Below are positions 1 through 11,889 of a stretch of DNA of 64,000 nucleotides, one piece after another. A model generated the notes under the pieces. It was not told the DNA's origin. It was given only the letters and a program-made list of their open reading frames with translations, and did not search any database. Location: NCBI RefSeq assembly GCF_000204055.1, contig NW_006768814.1, positions 1 through 64,000 on the forward strand, read 5' to 3'. The position numbers were made by a program, and so were the translations under genes. The stretch is from Melampsora larici-populina 98AG31. Its lineage: Eukaryota; Basidiomycota; Pucciniomycetes; Pucciniales; Melampsoraceae. Positions within the stretch are counted from its first letter, which is position 1, and the number at the start of each line of letters is the position of its first letter.

Positions 1-3000
1 TTACCCGCCGAAGAGAACGTGCGCTCCACCGCGCACGAAGTGGCAGGGAGGGCCAGGTAATCCTGAGCCATGGTGGCCAAGACTGGGAAGTTCTTCTCGT
101 TTGCCTAGATCACCTCACCTTGATATCAGTAAAGAGTAAAGAAAATGACAAAAATAAAAGGGAAAGCAGTACTTACTGCCCACCAGTCAAGAGGACTGGT
201 ACCTTTGCCAATGGGATGGGCACCCTCCAAATAGCGCTTCAGCTCGAGTTGGTAGTCCAGAGGAGCCTCATTTGCCGGTGCAGCTGGAAACAAGTTGTCT
301 TCTTCATCTTCACTAACATCCGCTGGGTTCGAAATAACTTCCACTGAAACAGCTCGAGGTTTGGGCATACTGTCAGAGTAAGCAGAAAACATATACTCCA
401 ACGAGCTTTCCGCTTGAACTTCAACGTTGGAGTAAAACTTCTTGATATAATTCAACCGATGTCGTGGGTTGAGAATGGTCGCGATCTGGACAACCTGGCT
501 TTTGGCAGCCTCCTCGGCGTAATGTTGGAGGTGCTTGAGCATCTCGGTGATCATGACATCGAGGCTGGGGTATGTGCTGTCCTTCTTGAGTACCTGCAAC
601 TCACTCTGAACCTTGCGATATTCAGAAAGGACTTTGCATCCGGATGCAAAGTCTCCTTCCATCCGTTTTGTGGCACGCTCGAACACCTGTTTGAAGTGAA
701 GGTCAATCAAAATGGTTCACTGGGACAAAGACCAAAATAACTCACCTCAAGGACATTGTTTACCTCACGCACTGCATTCCACTCTTCCTCGGAGATGGTC
801 AATCCTCGGAAGAATCGATTGGTTTTGGAATCGGTGTGTAGCATCCCGTTTATAATCTATAAGAACAGAAGTGTAAGAGTAACTTCCAAAAGTAGACAGA
901 TGTCGAGAGTGTAACTAACCTCATGTCCAGCCGCTGCACGCCTTCGGCTATCGGCCTTGGCATTCCACCGGACACCCCATCCGTGAATGATACTCTTGAG
1001 ACCTTGAGCTTTGGCGCGTGTGTTGAACCACTGTCGACGTGATGAACTTGAACAGATCAATGATACGACCTTGTCGCACTGGAAATTAGAAGATAAATTT
1101 AGTTTCTTATACTGTTCAGGTTAAGACAGTAGTGTGATGAGATAATCACCTTCAGTAGAGCCCGTTTAACCAGCTCGGTCGTGTCGACTGGTTCCTGTGG
1201 TGCTGAATCGTCATCTTCACCATCGGGATCACCATTTGTTGGTGTTAAACCTGCATCATCCTCATCAGATGATGAGGGTACATCAATGTCATCGTCACCA
1301 GTATTGAGGACAATAGTGGGAACTGGGATTGTTGCTCCTGGTCGAGTTGTGGGCTTCACATGACCTACTGAGATGTTCATCGTCTTGAGGCCATGTTTTA
1401 CCACAAGTGCGAGCTTATGACAGTAGCAACGGACATGATTCGATGCGGAATCCCAGTAAACGGAATCGTTGGTGTTCTTGAACATCTTCTCGAGTTCTTC
1501 GGCCATAGTATTGTTGTTGGAGCCTGAATCCGTGGTTTGTGCCAATACCTAGAGGAGAGCATTAATGAGAAAGATGTTATGATTGTTCAGAAAATGCAAA
1601 AGTATGGAAAAAGGTGACAAACAAGACATACCTTCTTGTGAAGTCCATGTTTAATCAGAAACTTACCAACTGGTCTGGCAAGAAGAGCGCCACAGTGGTG
1701 CCAAGTTGCCAACTTCAAAGTGAGATGGCTCGTTTGGTACTTCCAGTTTGAATCAATCCAAGTGGCGGTGACCCCAATGAAAGCAAGTCGGTTCCCTTTA
1801 GTTGTCCATCCGTCATGTACAAGACATATCTTACTTTGGTTATCCTGCAGCGAAACAAATGAAGGGACAAAAGGTACAATTAGATACCAGATGATGTCAT
1901 GAAATCGAAGATGAAACCTATCAAACCTTGATGTTGCTGATTAGCTGCTCATATAAAGAGCTATACAACTCTTTCGCGGTAGAGGCTGCCCAAGTTGGGC
2001 TCCTGATGTCGGCCTTGGGATGGGTGAGATGGAAAGCTGCCCTGAGAGTCGGGTCTTGAAATCGAACCCATGGGAGGGCATGTCTTAATAGCCAGATGAC
2101 TAATAAGACATTGAGGATATCAATATCGAACGGTGGTCGGTTGACAAAGCTTTTCATCAATTCAGCCGATGATGATTCGGTTGCACTGGTCTTGTTTCGT
2201 TCTTGGTATGTAGGAGGAAGACCATGATCTTTCTCCTTCATCGCTTTGCTTCGTCCCAGACATGGAGCCCGATTTTTGTCGCCGTCTCGATGGCCATATA
2301 GGTTGCTGTTCCCATCAATACCCCGAGCACATGTCTCAGGACAAAACCTGCACTCGTATCCGCGTAATACACCGATTGGCTGTTATAAAAATGTTGGTGA
2401 GTTCAAATCAAACTGAGGTAATTATAAGTATCAAAACAAGCTTACATCTTGTTTGAGCTGGACCGGAATGGGTTTGTAATACGACAAAAGATGCATAACT
2501 CTTTTGGATTGAGCTCGGAAGGCCTTTGCAGGAGGCACCGTGGGGCTTACTTGATCAACATCAATCTCTTTAGGGACAGTAAAGTCCTGAGAAAGAACGG
2601 AGAACGGAGGAATATGTGAAATTAACAGGAAATAAAACATTGATCTAGGCAAAGGTACTTACAGTTACTGTTGACCGAGTACCTTTGCCTTTGCCTTTGG
2701 CAGCAATCTTTCGAGGCTTTTTGGATTGCTGAGGTTCGACTTGGGATTCGGCGGTTCGCTTCTTAGGTCGAGGGGCAAGAGCAGTAGGTCGTGTTGGGGT
2801 TTGAGGTTCTCCAGCTCCAGAGTCCATGATTGCATCCTCTTCTGGATCATCCTCTGGGTCTTTGTCGTCACCGCTTTCGTCTTCTTCATCGGGTGCATAT
2901 AACGACCTACGAGAGTCGGCCGAAGTTGGGACAAAAGTAGAATCACGGCGAAGAGGGCTAACACGACTAGAGCGACGAGAACAAGACTGAGATTGGGAGG

Positions 3001-3049
3001 CTTGGGAATTTGAACTCTGAGTTTTGGGAGCAGATAATAAAGATGACAT
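1..3049 (-). CDS. hAT-superfamily transposase, nine exons, C-terminus cut by window edge
   Basis: Cut-and-paste DNA transposase acting in the nucleus. Exons on the minus strand are 3049-2663, 2586-2446, 2379-1927, 1844-1632, 1548-1150, 1078-920, 856-746, 686-177 and 104-1. Each of the eight complete exons is a multiple of three bases and is bounded by GT/AG, so the frame stays open for about 825 codons. The N-terminus is disordered, acidic and basic. A BED-like zinc finger (CRFC, then H and C) lies near residues 183-215. The first catalytic Asp is in VHDGWTTKGN and the second in TTDSGSNN, followed by the hAT-typical HVRCYCHKLALVV. The C-terminal dimerisation region shows LDWWA, FPVLA, DYLALPATS and ERTFSSAG. 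No internal stop was found, so the gene may be intact. The 3' end and right terminal repeat lie outside the window. Start chosen as the first ATG of exon 1. Confidence 0.93.
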
Positions 3050-3311
3050 GGTTCAGCGTCAAACTCAAAGAAGAATTATTGAAGGTAAAGGATAAAAGTT
3101 AAAAAGAAACTGTGAAGGAAGGGAAACGATGGAGAAAAGTGGGAAGAGAAAAGAAAAATGACAAAAAAGAAACGAACGAACCCAAATTAAAACATCCCTT
3201 GCTTGTCTTTTGAATCTATCCCTTGCTGTTAAGGATCTTGATCGGGATGAATGAGGACCAAATCGTCAAAATCTTACCATATCGGGATTCTGGAACTTGA
3301 GGCTGAAGAAA

Positions 3312-3495
3312 CCGTAGTGATTGTACTTCACTCCGAACTACGGTGGTGATAACTCCAGAAGACGGATACAGCGGTACGGCTACACCCCCTTACTATCCGG
3401 GTATTCCCAGACTACGGTACGGTTTGACCGTAGCGGGCCGGACCGCAGTCTACGGTGTCTAGACCGTACCGCGCCGTACCGTAGGCCGTTTTTCC
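3312..3495. repeat. TACGG/CCGTA-rich subterminal region next to the hAT gene
   Basis: About 180 bp, much more GC-rich than its surroundings, in which CCGTA and its complement TACGG recur roughly a dozen times in both orientations, several as adjacent palindromes (for example GGTACGG and CCGTACCG). It lies about 260 bp upstream of the hAT start codon. hAT elements often carry short subterminal motifs bound by the BED domain, so this is the likely 5' end of the hAT element. The exact terminal inverted repeat cannot be set because the other end is outside the window. Confidence 0.55.
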
Positions 3496-3524
3496 CCGCG
3501 GTCCGGTTTGTGTGTTGAGAGAAC

Positions 3525-3765
3525 TTCAGAAACTCAAACTTGCGGATACATTCAGGAATTACATATAGAAATACTGTCCATACAGGAAGGCTTTAGGGGA
3601 CAAAAATGTGGAGAAACATATTTTCAAAAGGATTATCAATTTTTTTCGTATGTATATTCATAAAGCTGGAAGATATTCCAGAATCAATTCTTAGGTATAG
3701 TACAAAAATAGTATTTTTTGTCCGTGATTTTTTTTTCAAACCTCAATAACTCAGTCGATATATGT
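3525..3765 (-). repeat. Single arm of the foldback family also present at 48.1-48.8 kb
   Basis: This stretch closely matches the right arm of the palindromic element at 48.5-48.76 kb in the same orientation, and the left arm at 48.14-48.35 kb in inverse orientation. Shared blocks include the string around 3710-3755 (AAAATAGTATTTTTTGTCCG, then CCTCAATAACTCAGTC) and GTGGAGAAACATA near 3609. No opposite arm is seen here, so this is a solo or truncated copy. Confidence 0.7.
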
Positions 3766-3915
3766 CACAAAGGTTAATAAACTATATATTCTTGGTGGGG
3801 AAATACGGGAGCAGGTTTGTACAGATTTACGATGCTGTATGAAATCATCTCATTTTTGGTGGTATGACATCTTTTGCTGGTAACTGACCCAAAACATCTT
3901 GATAAAAGATGGATG

Positions 3916-4287
3916 TTATGCTGAAAACAAATTGAGGTTTTGTTGAAAACAATTTGGAGACATTGGATGTACTGGCCTGCCAGTGACCAGTAGTTGGGGG
4001 CTGTGATTGCCAACTATGTATAAGAAGATCATGAATTGTTTGTTGGCCAAGATATGAATAGTGTCTTTGAGATGAGGTTGTAATATAATCATTATAGCTT
4101 TAAAAGTAGGTTTCTCCATGCGCAAGACTTGTCGGAAGCGTCCTGGATGGCCTGCCATCAACTCGCGTTCATAGAGAAAACCTCTAAGGGCCAAGGTGTG
4201 ATAAGGCTTCTTTGGTAGCCCTTGTTGAAACGCAAGATTGCAAGCATGCTCAATGAGAAGGTTCAGAACAAGGTCATCATCCAACAA
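3916..4287 (-). pseudogene. PIF/Harbinger transposase N-terminal relic
   Basis: The minus-strand frame reads through a segment resembling the N-terminal helical region of PIF/Harbinger (DDE_4) transposases: the order ..ELMAGHPGRFRQVLRMEKPTF.. then a ..NKQFMIFLYIVG.. block matches the family pattern of a GHPxRF motif, an LxMxKxTF motif and an EQxAIFLxxV motif. After about 95 residues the frame loses similarity and stops, and no catalytic DDE part is recognisable downstream, so the gene is broken. Assignment rests on motif recognition only. Confidence 0.6.
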
Positions 4288-4319
4288 AGAGGATGATGGC
4301 CACGGTGATCAATAATTGA

Positions 4320-5680
4320 TGCTGGAATCTGAGGTGGTATCAGACATCACCGGTGTAGATCCACAGATTGAATATGTGATTGATGTGATTTTGGCTTGAG
4401 GTTTTGTGTCAGCCTGAGACTACAAGTAAGGTGAATACTAGTTAGTTCAGAGTTGAAAGATACTCACAAAATGTATTCTTTCTAGTTTTAATCAAGATTT
4501 CTTGAAACTAGAGGGAGATTATTTTTCAAATTCTTCGTGAGTAATTAAAAGTAGTTATAGTTGTTAGTTATAACTGTCTTAGGTGCGGAATAAAACCGCT
4601 GCCAGTTCTGAAGATAAAAGTGCAATCACTTTTACTACCTTCCAAGGAGAATACGTTGTTTAGACGTAAGCAGTGCCTTAGGATGACGCTTCAGCGTTAG
4701 TTTGATAAAACAATTCTTTATCAAAAATAGAGGATAATTTTTAGGAACTTTAGTCGAAGATATTCAGTACTATCACGATCTTTAACGTCCTGAGGGGGAT
4801 ATAAGATGAAGGTGAAAAAGAGAAAAAGAGGTCTGGCCAAGACGCGAGTTTGATACGAAAGAAGCTAGTAAGTAAGTTTCTAATGTATAACTGTAAGTCT
4901 TGGACAGATGAGTGAAAAAGGAATAATACGAAGTGGATCTTTCTAAAACAGTGCGTTTGTTTGAAAAGGTGGTTTTAAATTTGTGCGTGGTAAAAAGATG
5001 ATTTTCCATTCCTTTGAAGTAGGCTCATATTTTATATACCTGGTTCAGCGAGTGTTCTCTTGATGAACTTTCAGGGTTTGATTACATCATATGATTGTTG
5101 CTGCCTAGTCCAGTTAAATATGCTGATGATAGTTGTAGTTAAGGGTTTGCCTGGTCAGGGTTTGTTTAATTGACCGGACCCTTATCTTTTGTTTCTTAGT
5201 TGTTTCGATAACTACTCTTTTGGTTACTAACCTCACTTTTACTTGGACAATGTTTTGTTAAACATAACTTATTAAGTATAGTTTTAGTATGTTAATTTAA
5301 TGTAAAAAGTCTTTTATTCTAAGTTATACACTCTTGACACTGAGTGATAGCGATGTAGGTTTTTTCTTTTTTATAAGTCTGTTTTCTGATAATGGTTCAA
5401 CCATTTGTTTGTATCTTTGTCAACTAGGTAGGGGTTCTGCTCTGCAGAACCTCTTACAGTTGACATTTTGAATGTTTGGAGATGAAGATGAAGATAGTTT
5501 GGAATTTCTACCAAACGTAAAATTCACAAATGTCCTGGTAATGGAGATTATTTGGAAGAATCTCAAATTTCACAAAAATCTCAATCACCCCAGGGCAATG
5601 TACCGGAGGTCAGATTGAGATTACAACTCATAATCCCAACCAAACGTACCTTAAGTTAGGTAGGCGCTCATCATTTCCAA
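4320..5680. other. AT-rich intergenic DNA, no gene seen
   Basis: No open frame longer than about 75 codons with coding character. The sequence holds short hairpins, for example around 4700-4725, and is probably old repeat DNA. Confidence 0.6.
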
Positions 5681-5726
5681 GGTTTTTGTCAAAATATGTA
5701 TCTCCGTTGGCTGATTGCTCTCTTTC

Positions 5727-6246
5727 CTCATCTTCTGGAAAGAGAGTGACTACTTTCATACCCTTTCAATTTTGCCAATATACTAATATCTCAAATATTG
5801 TTGGACTCCTACAAATCAGCTTCAACTTGAAGCTTTCTTCATATCTAATAATCTTTCTCACTTTCAACTTATCCCTTGCAAAACTAGTTACTCATAAATT
5901 GGCTCTGATATTATATTACTTCTTCCTCTAACTTGTGTTGTGGTGCTTTTATCTTTCATTGTCTGTTTCTCTAGGTTGGTTTACCTTTTACCCCAATCTG
6001 CATACTGTTGTTGTGGAGAAGGGTGCTTATACGTAGCACAACATTATCATGTTAGCTAGTAATACAATCTCATCTGTTGGAAAGAGAAATCCTACTAGTA
6101 CAGATCCGCTTAAAGCTTTCTTCATATCTAACAACCTTTGGAACTTTCAACTTATCCCTCCCAAAACTTAGATTAGTGGACCTTTGATCCAAGTCTGCAT
6201 ACTTGTGGTTGTGGAGAAGCGTGCTTATGGGTAGCACAACATTATC
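5727..6246. repeat. Imperfect tandem duplication, two units
   Basis: Unit 1 (about 5727-6048) and unit 2 (about 6069-6246) share the same ordered blocks: GGAAAGAGA, then AGCTTTCTTCATATCTAA, then ACTTTCAACTTATCCCT, and at the end a TGGAGAAG block followed by GTAGCACAACATTATCA. Unit 2 is shorter because of an internal deletion. The short frames in both units are not convincing genes. Confidence 0.75.
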
Positions 6247-6249
6247 AGG

Positions 6250-9080
6250 TAAACAGTGTGTTCTTAGCAATTTACACATTGTGGTGATCAATTTAAGGGA
6301 TCAATCAAAAAATTCATATTTAGTAGTTTACCAGTTTATTAGAAAGATTTAGCAGGACAGAAAAATTTGAAATGGAGGTTTTTGGATCAATTGAAGCTCT
6401 TATAGGCTTATGTATTGGTCATAGGGTTAACATTACATCATTTCATTTCACATTACTTATTAATATCATTAGAGTTCATTCACAAACTCATTACAAAAAG
6501 AAAGAAAGAAAAACGTAAGAAAAATTCAAAAATATAGGTACATAGGTTGGAAAATGGTTTTTAGGGTAGTAAAAATAAAGTTATGGGTATTATGAGGTTA
6601 GAATATGAAAGAACAACATTATATTATACTGTGACAATTTTAATCTTGAGGGTGGATAAGAAGAAACAGAAGTTATTAGAGAAAAGGTACTTTTTTGAAG
6701 TTGGTAAACAAGAGGTACACGTGTAGTTTGGTTATGTAATAGTGGTAATAGTGGAATTTAAGGTTGCCAAGAGGATTTTCCGGGATTTTTAAGGTTATAG
6801 AAGATGATGTCATATTACATGAGCAAGAAAAAGAGAGTAGCAGCTGTGAAAAGTGAAGAAAATGGGTGAATTTCGTCAGAAATGAAGGTTTTCAGCTCAT
6901 TACATATGTCAAATGATGTCAGATTAGGCTGGTAGATAGCTCATTCAACGCAGAAGAGTGGATTACATAATGTAAAAACTTTCAATCATTAGTAGCGGAG
7001 GTTTATGTAAAAAGTTATAAGGCAAATAAGGAATTGGTGTGAATCTCGAATTTACAGTCACAAGTCAACATGTAATGCTAAAAACCTTAACTTCACAACT
7101 CAATATCTTACTCATCACTCATCAGAAATAGGTCATATGGGTGTCATAAATGATCAGTAACACGAGGGCTACAAGATGCACTTTAGTAATCAAAAATTGG
7201 AGCACATCTGAAAAAATTCGTAATCTCAAAATTTGGTTTTCAGCTAGTTTACAAGGAAAAAATCACCTGTATTCATCATAAGAAGTGCTGTACATCATGT
7301 TATTGCGTCATTGATCACTTTTGGCTGTGAAAAATACATCATTTATTAGTAACAAAATCATTACATTGCGTCATCATAGGGTTTTTAGGGATTTCTGGGC
7401 GGATTTGATTGGTTTTGAGGTTGTTGACCATTGTAAAAGTTGGAGTACATTGTTATATATAATTTGAGAGGACTTTGGGATTGTTTTTCCCCTTTTTTCT
7501 TTATCATTTACGCAGTTATTATTTTTTTTATCATTATAAACTTATTTTAATAGTACCTGGTCACTTAAATACGCCCTTTATTATAGCTATAAAGAGAAAT
7601 TTACTTTAGTATTATAGTCAAAGAGACTCATTGGGAATAATATCATTAAGATATTGCTTATTTTTCTTCAGTTATCATTTGGGAATAACACTATAGCAGT
7701 GTTGATAGTAATAAAAATTGTGCTTTTGAAGTTAAATTACGTGTGAAAGATATATTTCTCTGGTGCCTTATCTGTACTCAATACAACAGAGCCTTTTCCT
7801 GATTGTGTTGTTTTAGAAGAGCAGTCTTAGACAACTTCTACTAGTCATTTTATTAGTAGATTATCCTCTTCCAGCTCTGTATAACTGTAAAGGACCTCTG
7901 AAGTCCTCACTAATCTTAACGTGAATGATTCGAACAGGCACGGGAATGAGGGAACTGAGTATCACTTTAGTGATCTCGACTGATTTCTAGAACCTAACTG
8001 TGGTATTACTAACTCCAAAAGGATAATGAACTAGATCAGTCTAAGTTCCCTGAGGAGTTAGTCTTCTGCGAGGTGAGTGATAATAAAAAGAACAACTGAA
8101 TATGTATAAGAATAGTGGTTTGTAATATGCTTGTAATGGAGTCTTCAACGACATTACAATAACCCTTGTTGGGTTATAAGTTCTACAATGTTCTTGATGG
8201 TTCTAGGACGGGTTCTTCACCTGGTGCTTCCCATGGTCCCCTCGAGTCCCCCTTGACTGACAGGCAAGTCCTTTTGGACTCACAGCATCTCTCATCTTGA
8301 GGTCATGACATCTATTTAAGTGAATCATACTTTTCACCCGCTTCGGTCGCGCCTGACAACTTGTGAGAGTGACAAAACTTGGCCAAGCAGAACTCAACAA
8401 GGTTTCATGCCGTGTCTTGCACACCAAACAAGCTGTTTGCAAAGTACCGTGGGACTTGGTTCAGTTAAACTGACGTCTATTTCTTCCCGCAACGCACACT
8501 CCATCTGGTTGTGACATTGTTCAAACTTATGAAATCCCTTGCAAAAGTTACTTAATATAAAACAGTGCCCTCTTCCAGCTGATATTCCTCCCATGAGCCG
8601 AATATAACCTCTTATTACAAATCTATGCTCAATTGTCCATCTTTATCACAAAACACAAATAATTTCTTAGCACTTATAGTTCTTGGTCAGTTCTTCATCT
8701 CTGGTCAAGCAAACGCAGATGGCTGAGTATCGGTGTGATCCTTTGCATCTGAGGAGGCTCGCCAACCTACTATTCTTGAATAAAGACAGACCACAAATAT
8801 GACCTGCTATATCAGCACAAAATATAAATCATCAGAAGGCAATGGGGCAGATTGCTTCATGTCAGTTTTCCTTTCTCTAATTTGCTAGAAACATACCATT
8901 CACCGGCATTCCCATCCTGAAGTCATCAATTCTAACTTCTTACTGATCAACACATTTGCCAACCGTGTTTACACAGTGCTATACAGTACCTGTATAGTTC
9001 TCCAGCTCCTTGACCAGGCTGCATCATTTATTGCACTTGTACAGTGAGTTCATTACACAGCATCCATTCAAACTTATAAC
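6250..9080. other. AT-rich repeat-like intergenic DNA, no gene seen
   Basis: Strongly AT-rich and without sustained open frames. Between 7500 and 8150 there are short regulatory-looking repeats (two GGGAATAA blocks near 7638 and 7681), which could belong to an old LTR, but paired ends were not found. Confidence 0.5.
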
Positions 9081-9084
9081 ATCA

Positions 9085-9665
9085 TCCTTCCCTTGCCTAG
9101 CTTGGCTAGGTGAGGGAAGGTCAATAGTGGGAGTCAGGCCTCTGAGAGGAGAGTTCCGCCGTTGAACTCTCTCCTCAGAGCCCTGGGTTTTTTCTTTCTC
9201 ACGGGGTGTTGTTGACGGTGACAGCCTTGGTGGCTTTAACTCACCTGCCTCCAACGCCCCCCGAGAATTTTCATTACTTACAATGTTATTTTATCGTCGC
9301 CTAGTACTTACCAGCTGGGCGGGTGGGTGGTCAATAAAATTGATTATTAGTTATCTTGAATAGTAGTTCTTTAAATTGAATAGAATATGTTGTAGTTCGA
9401 GGAATTTAGGATAATGGTCCTAAGGAAAATTATCTGAAGAGTATCAGAGGGGAAGAGTGGAAAGGTTCTACATGTTCAAGGAGTGGATCTGTTTTCGAAC
9501 TCTAGTCTACCACGTATGTAATACGCTTTGACCTTGGCCTTCGACCTTTCCGCATCCGTCTTCTACTTCTCTTCCCATTCCCTTTCTGATTCCTTTTATT
9601 ACGGCGTTACTCCTCCATGGACAAGTCTTACATGTCGTGCCTAGTGCAAGAGGCTATCCATCTGG
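9085..9665 (-). repeat. Decayed A-B terminal block of a YR retrotransposon
   Basis: Read on the minus strand, 9665-9612 matches the start of repeat A of the intact element (TGGATAGCCTCTTGCAC, then GGCACGACATG). Further along a C-rich CCACCCACCCGCCCAGC stretch lies where the A2/B2 boundary has CCTCCCACCCACCCC. The block ends at 9122-9088 with a CCTTCCCTCACCTAG / CTAGGCAAGGGAAGG hairpin like that in B1 and B2. Order and spacing match A2-B2, so this looks like the right end of a diverged relative in opposite orientation. No coding part survives beside it. Confidence 0.7.
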
Positions 9666-9669
9666 ATAA

Positions 9670-11395
9670 ATTCCATGGGTTCAACGCGCTGAATCATGGG
9701 TTTCTCAACAGGTCAAGCCTCTCGATGGCTCTGAAAACCCGGTGGGGTGTATTAATGGGTATGTATACATATTGGTGACAAGTATATACATTGAAGCATC
9801 TCTAACAAAGTGGTCTACTTTACAGGAATGCTCCTAGCATCGCACAGGATTTGATTAACGCAGCATATAATTATAGGTTCACTCAAGCAGTGGTCTCACC
9901 CACCCAACCAGATTGTGTAAATTACGTGCTCCCCGCTGGTACTGTATGTCAGGATTCTAATTTGTTTCAATCTCGGCATGATGCTCAACTGATCTTCAAA
10001 CGTTTTGTTACAGAGCTTGGGCCCACTCCCGCCTGCCGGCACTTTCTGGGCACCTTTTCTTCTTGGATATCTGGACAGTCAAGGTGATTCTTCTCAGGCT
10101 TGTAGCACAAAATTGGACAAGGAGATTCAAGCACATGGGGGTTGAAGTCAGTTGAGGATTTAAAAGCTCCATCATGTAATTGCTGCTATACTATGTGATT
10201 TCTCTGCATAGGCTGACCAAAATGAAAATTGACCAAGGGACCCATCTAGTCCAGATGATACTTGTTCTATGCTGTTAAATTTATTTATGCGTGTTGAGAG
10301 GCTTGTAGTGTAATTGCAACACCATCAATGGACTAAAGGCTAAGTAAATCCAAGTGATCACACACTTTTTGATTGCAACGGTAAATGTAAAGGGGGTGTT
10401 ACATTCTTGCATCGAGATCCAACTTTTTTCATCATTTCTGGTTCTTGCCATGCTTATAGGATATGGGAAAAAGGCCTGATGAGACAGGTGAGGAAGACCG
10501 AACTGCAGTAATTACATAGCTTCTGATCCTTCCAATCAAGGATAATGCTGAACTCATACAATCCACCTTTTCCCTAAGGTGGCAAACAATTCACTACGTA
10601 CATGATAAAAATGATGAGATTCTCGTTGAGAAACAAGGAAAGCACAAGTCGATTCTCATGTTATGGGGCTCTTCTTTTTGATGGTGTCTATTGTGCTCAA
10701 TGTCTACTTTGTCAAGTTTGTCTCATACTGCTAAACTCCCTCAACTATCTTGAACCGCTCCGAAACCTCATCATTACCAAACCACACAGCTTTGTACCTG
10801 ATACAGTGACAGGCTCCATGAATGAGTATACTATTGGTGGTCCTGAACCCTCTTCCTCAGGTCTGATGTACAATATACTTAGCAAACCTTTTTGAAATCT
10901 ACTCTCACTACATTTCTTTACCCCAAACATCCTGAATTAAGAAACTAAAAACATTGAAATCTTGATCTTTTACAAATTCCTCATTCATGTTACTTTTGAA
11001 TTTTGTTTTTGTAGAAGTACTAGTTGTGTAGTATTAGAGATTGCAACGTGAGGATCAAAAGGTACAACAGCTCCAGAGCTTTGACTACTATCTAAAGCAC
11101 GGATGTTACACTAATAGCATATGCTTATAGATGGCTCATTACACAAGGGTGAGATAGAGCAAGTGAAAGGGTGTAGTAGTTCAGCCAGGACTGGCTGCTA
11201 AGTAAACTACATGAGTCCATCTCTAGTCAGACATTTTCTTGTAAGTCCAAGCTTGCAAAGGTCAACAGAGCCCTGCAAGAATTGGGACTTGTGTTAAGTA
11301 AAGTTGAATGATTTGTTCAATTTTTTTTCTGTTTAAAAATCATGGAATAGTGCACTGCCATTTGGGTGGATAGAAACCAGAAAACTCAAAAATTT
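9670..11395. other. Gene-free DNA with short decayed frames
   Basis: Only short frames are present (for example 78 codons at 9851-10087 and 97 codons at 10602-10895), without recognisable motifs or plausible splice partners. Nothing functional could be identified. Confidence 0.5.
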
Positions 11396-11398
11396 GGT

Positions 11399-11884
11399 TC
11401 ATGGGGACTTACGGTGTAGTAAAGCATTGCTCCCACTACATGCAAAGTGCTGATCCTGCAGATGTGGGGGCGCGGTGACACTGCACAAAATACAAGGGGG
11501 GGTCTTGCAAAAGCTGTGGCTCAATGCAGGGTCAGTGCCACCCCACACCCGGGGTGTCACCTCTTTGTATGTAGTGTGCAGATCATCTGCAATGCTCTGG
11601 GGCAAAGCATTGGCTTTTCAGCCAAGAATAATGTACAAGCACTTACAAAAAAGATACCACACCACTTTAGTCTGCAAACCCCAAGCACATACCTGTAGTA
11701 AAGCCAGCGGAGGAAATTGGTGTCTTATCAACTCTGCAAGCGCTTGTAACTTATGGTCAACTGGTATGTTTCTCTCTACAGGTGCCACAGGTGCAATTGG
11801 GCTTGTGAATTGGCCCCAGTCCCACTCGGCCGACTGTGCCTGCTGATTTTCTTGAAGCAGACAGTACATGCCCCAACACACCAA
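11399..11884 (-). pseudogene. Unrecognised minus-strand coding relic
   Basis: Two overlapping minus-strand frames (11884-11618, 88 codons; 11605-11399, 68 codons) have more coding-like composition than their surroundings, for example a ..DHKLQALAELIRHQFPPL.. stretch. A CT-rich tract ending in CTACAG near 11782 and a GC-richer base composition add weak support. No family was recognised; it may be a fragment of a transposon protein. Confidence 0.2.
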
Positions 11885-11889
11885 ACCCT

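Noticed and set aside
2262..2456. Plus-strand frame over the hAT gene
   Set aside because: Antisense shadow of hAT exons 2 and 3, which are supported by domain motifs and phase.
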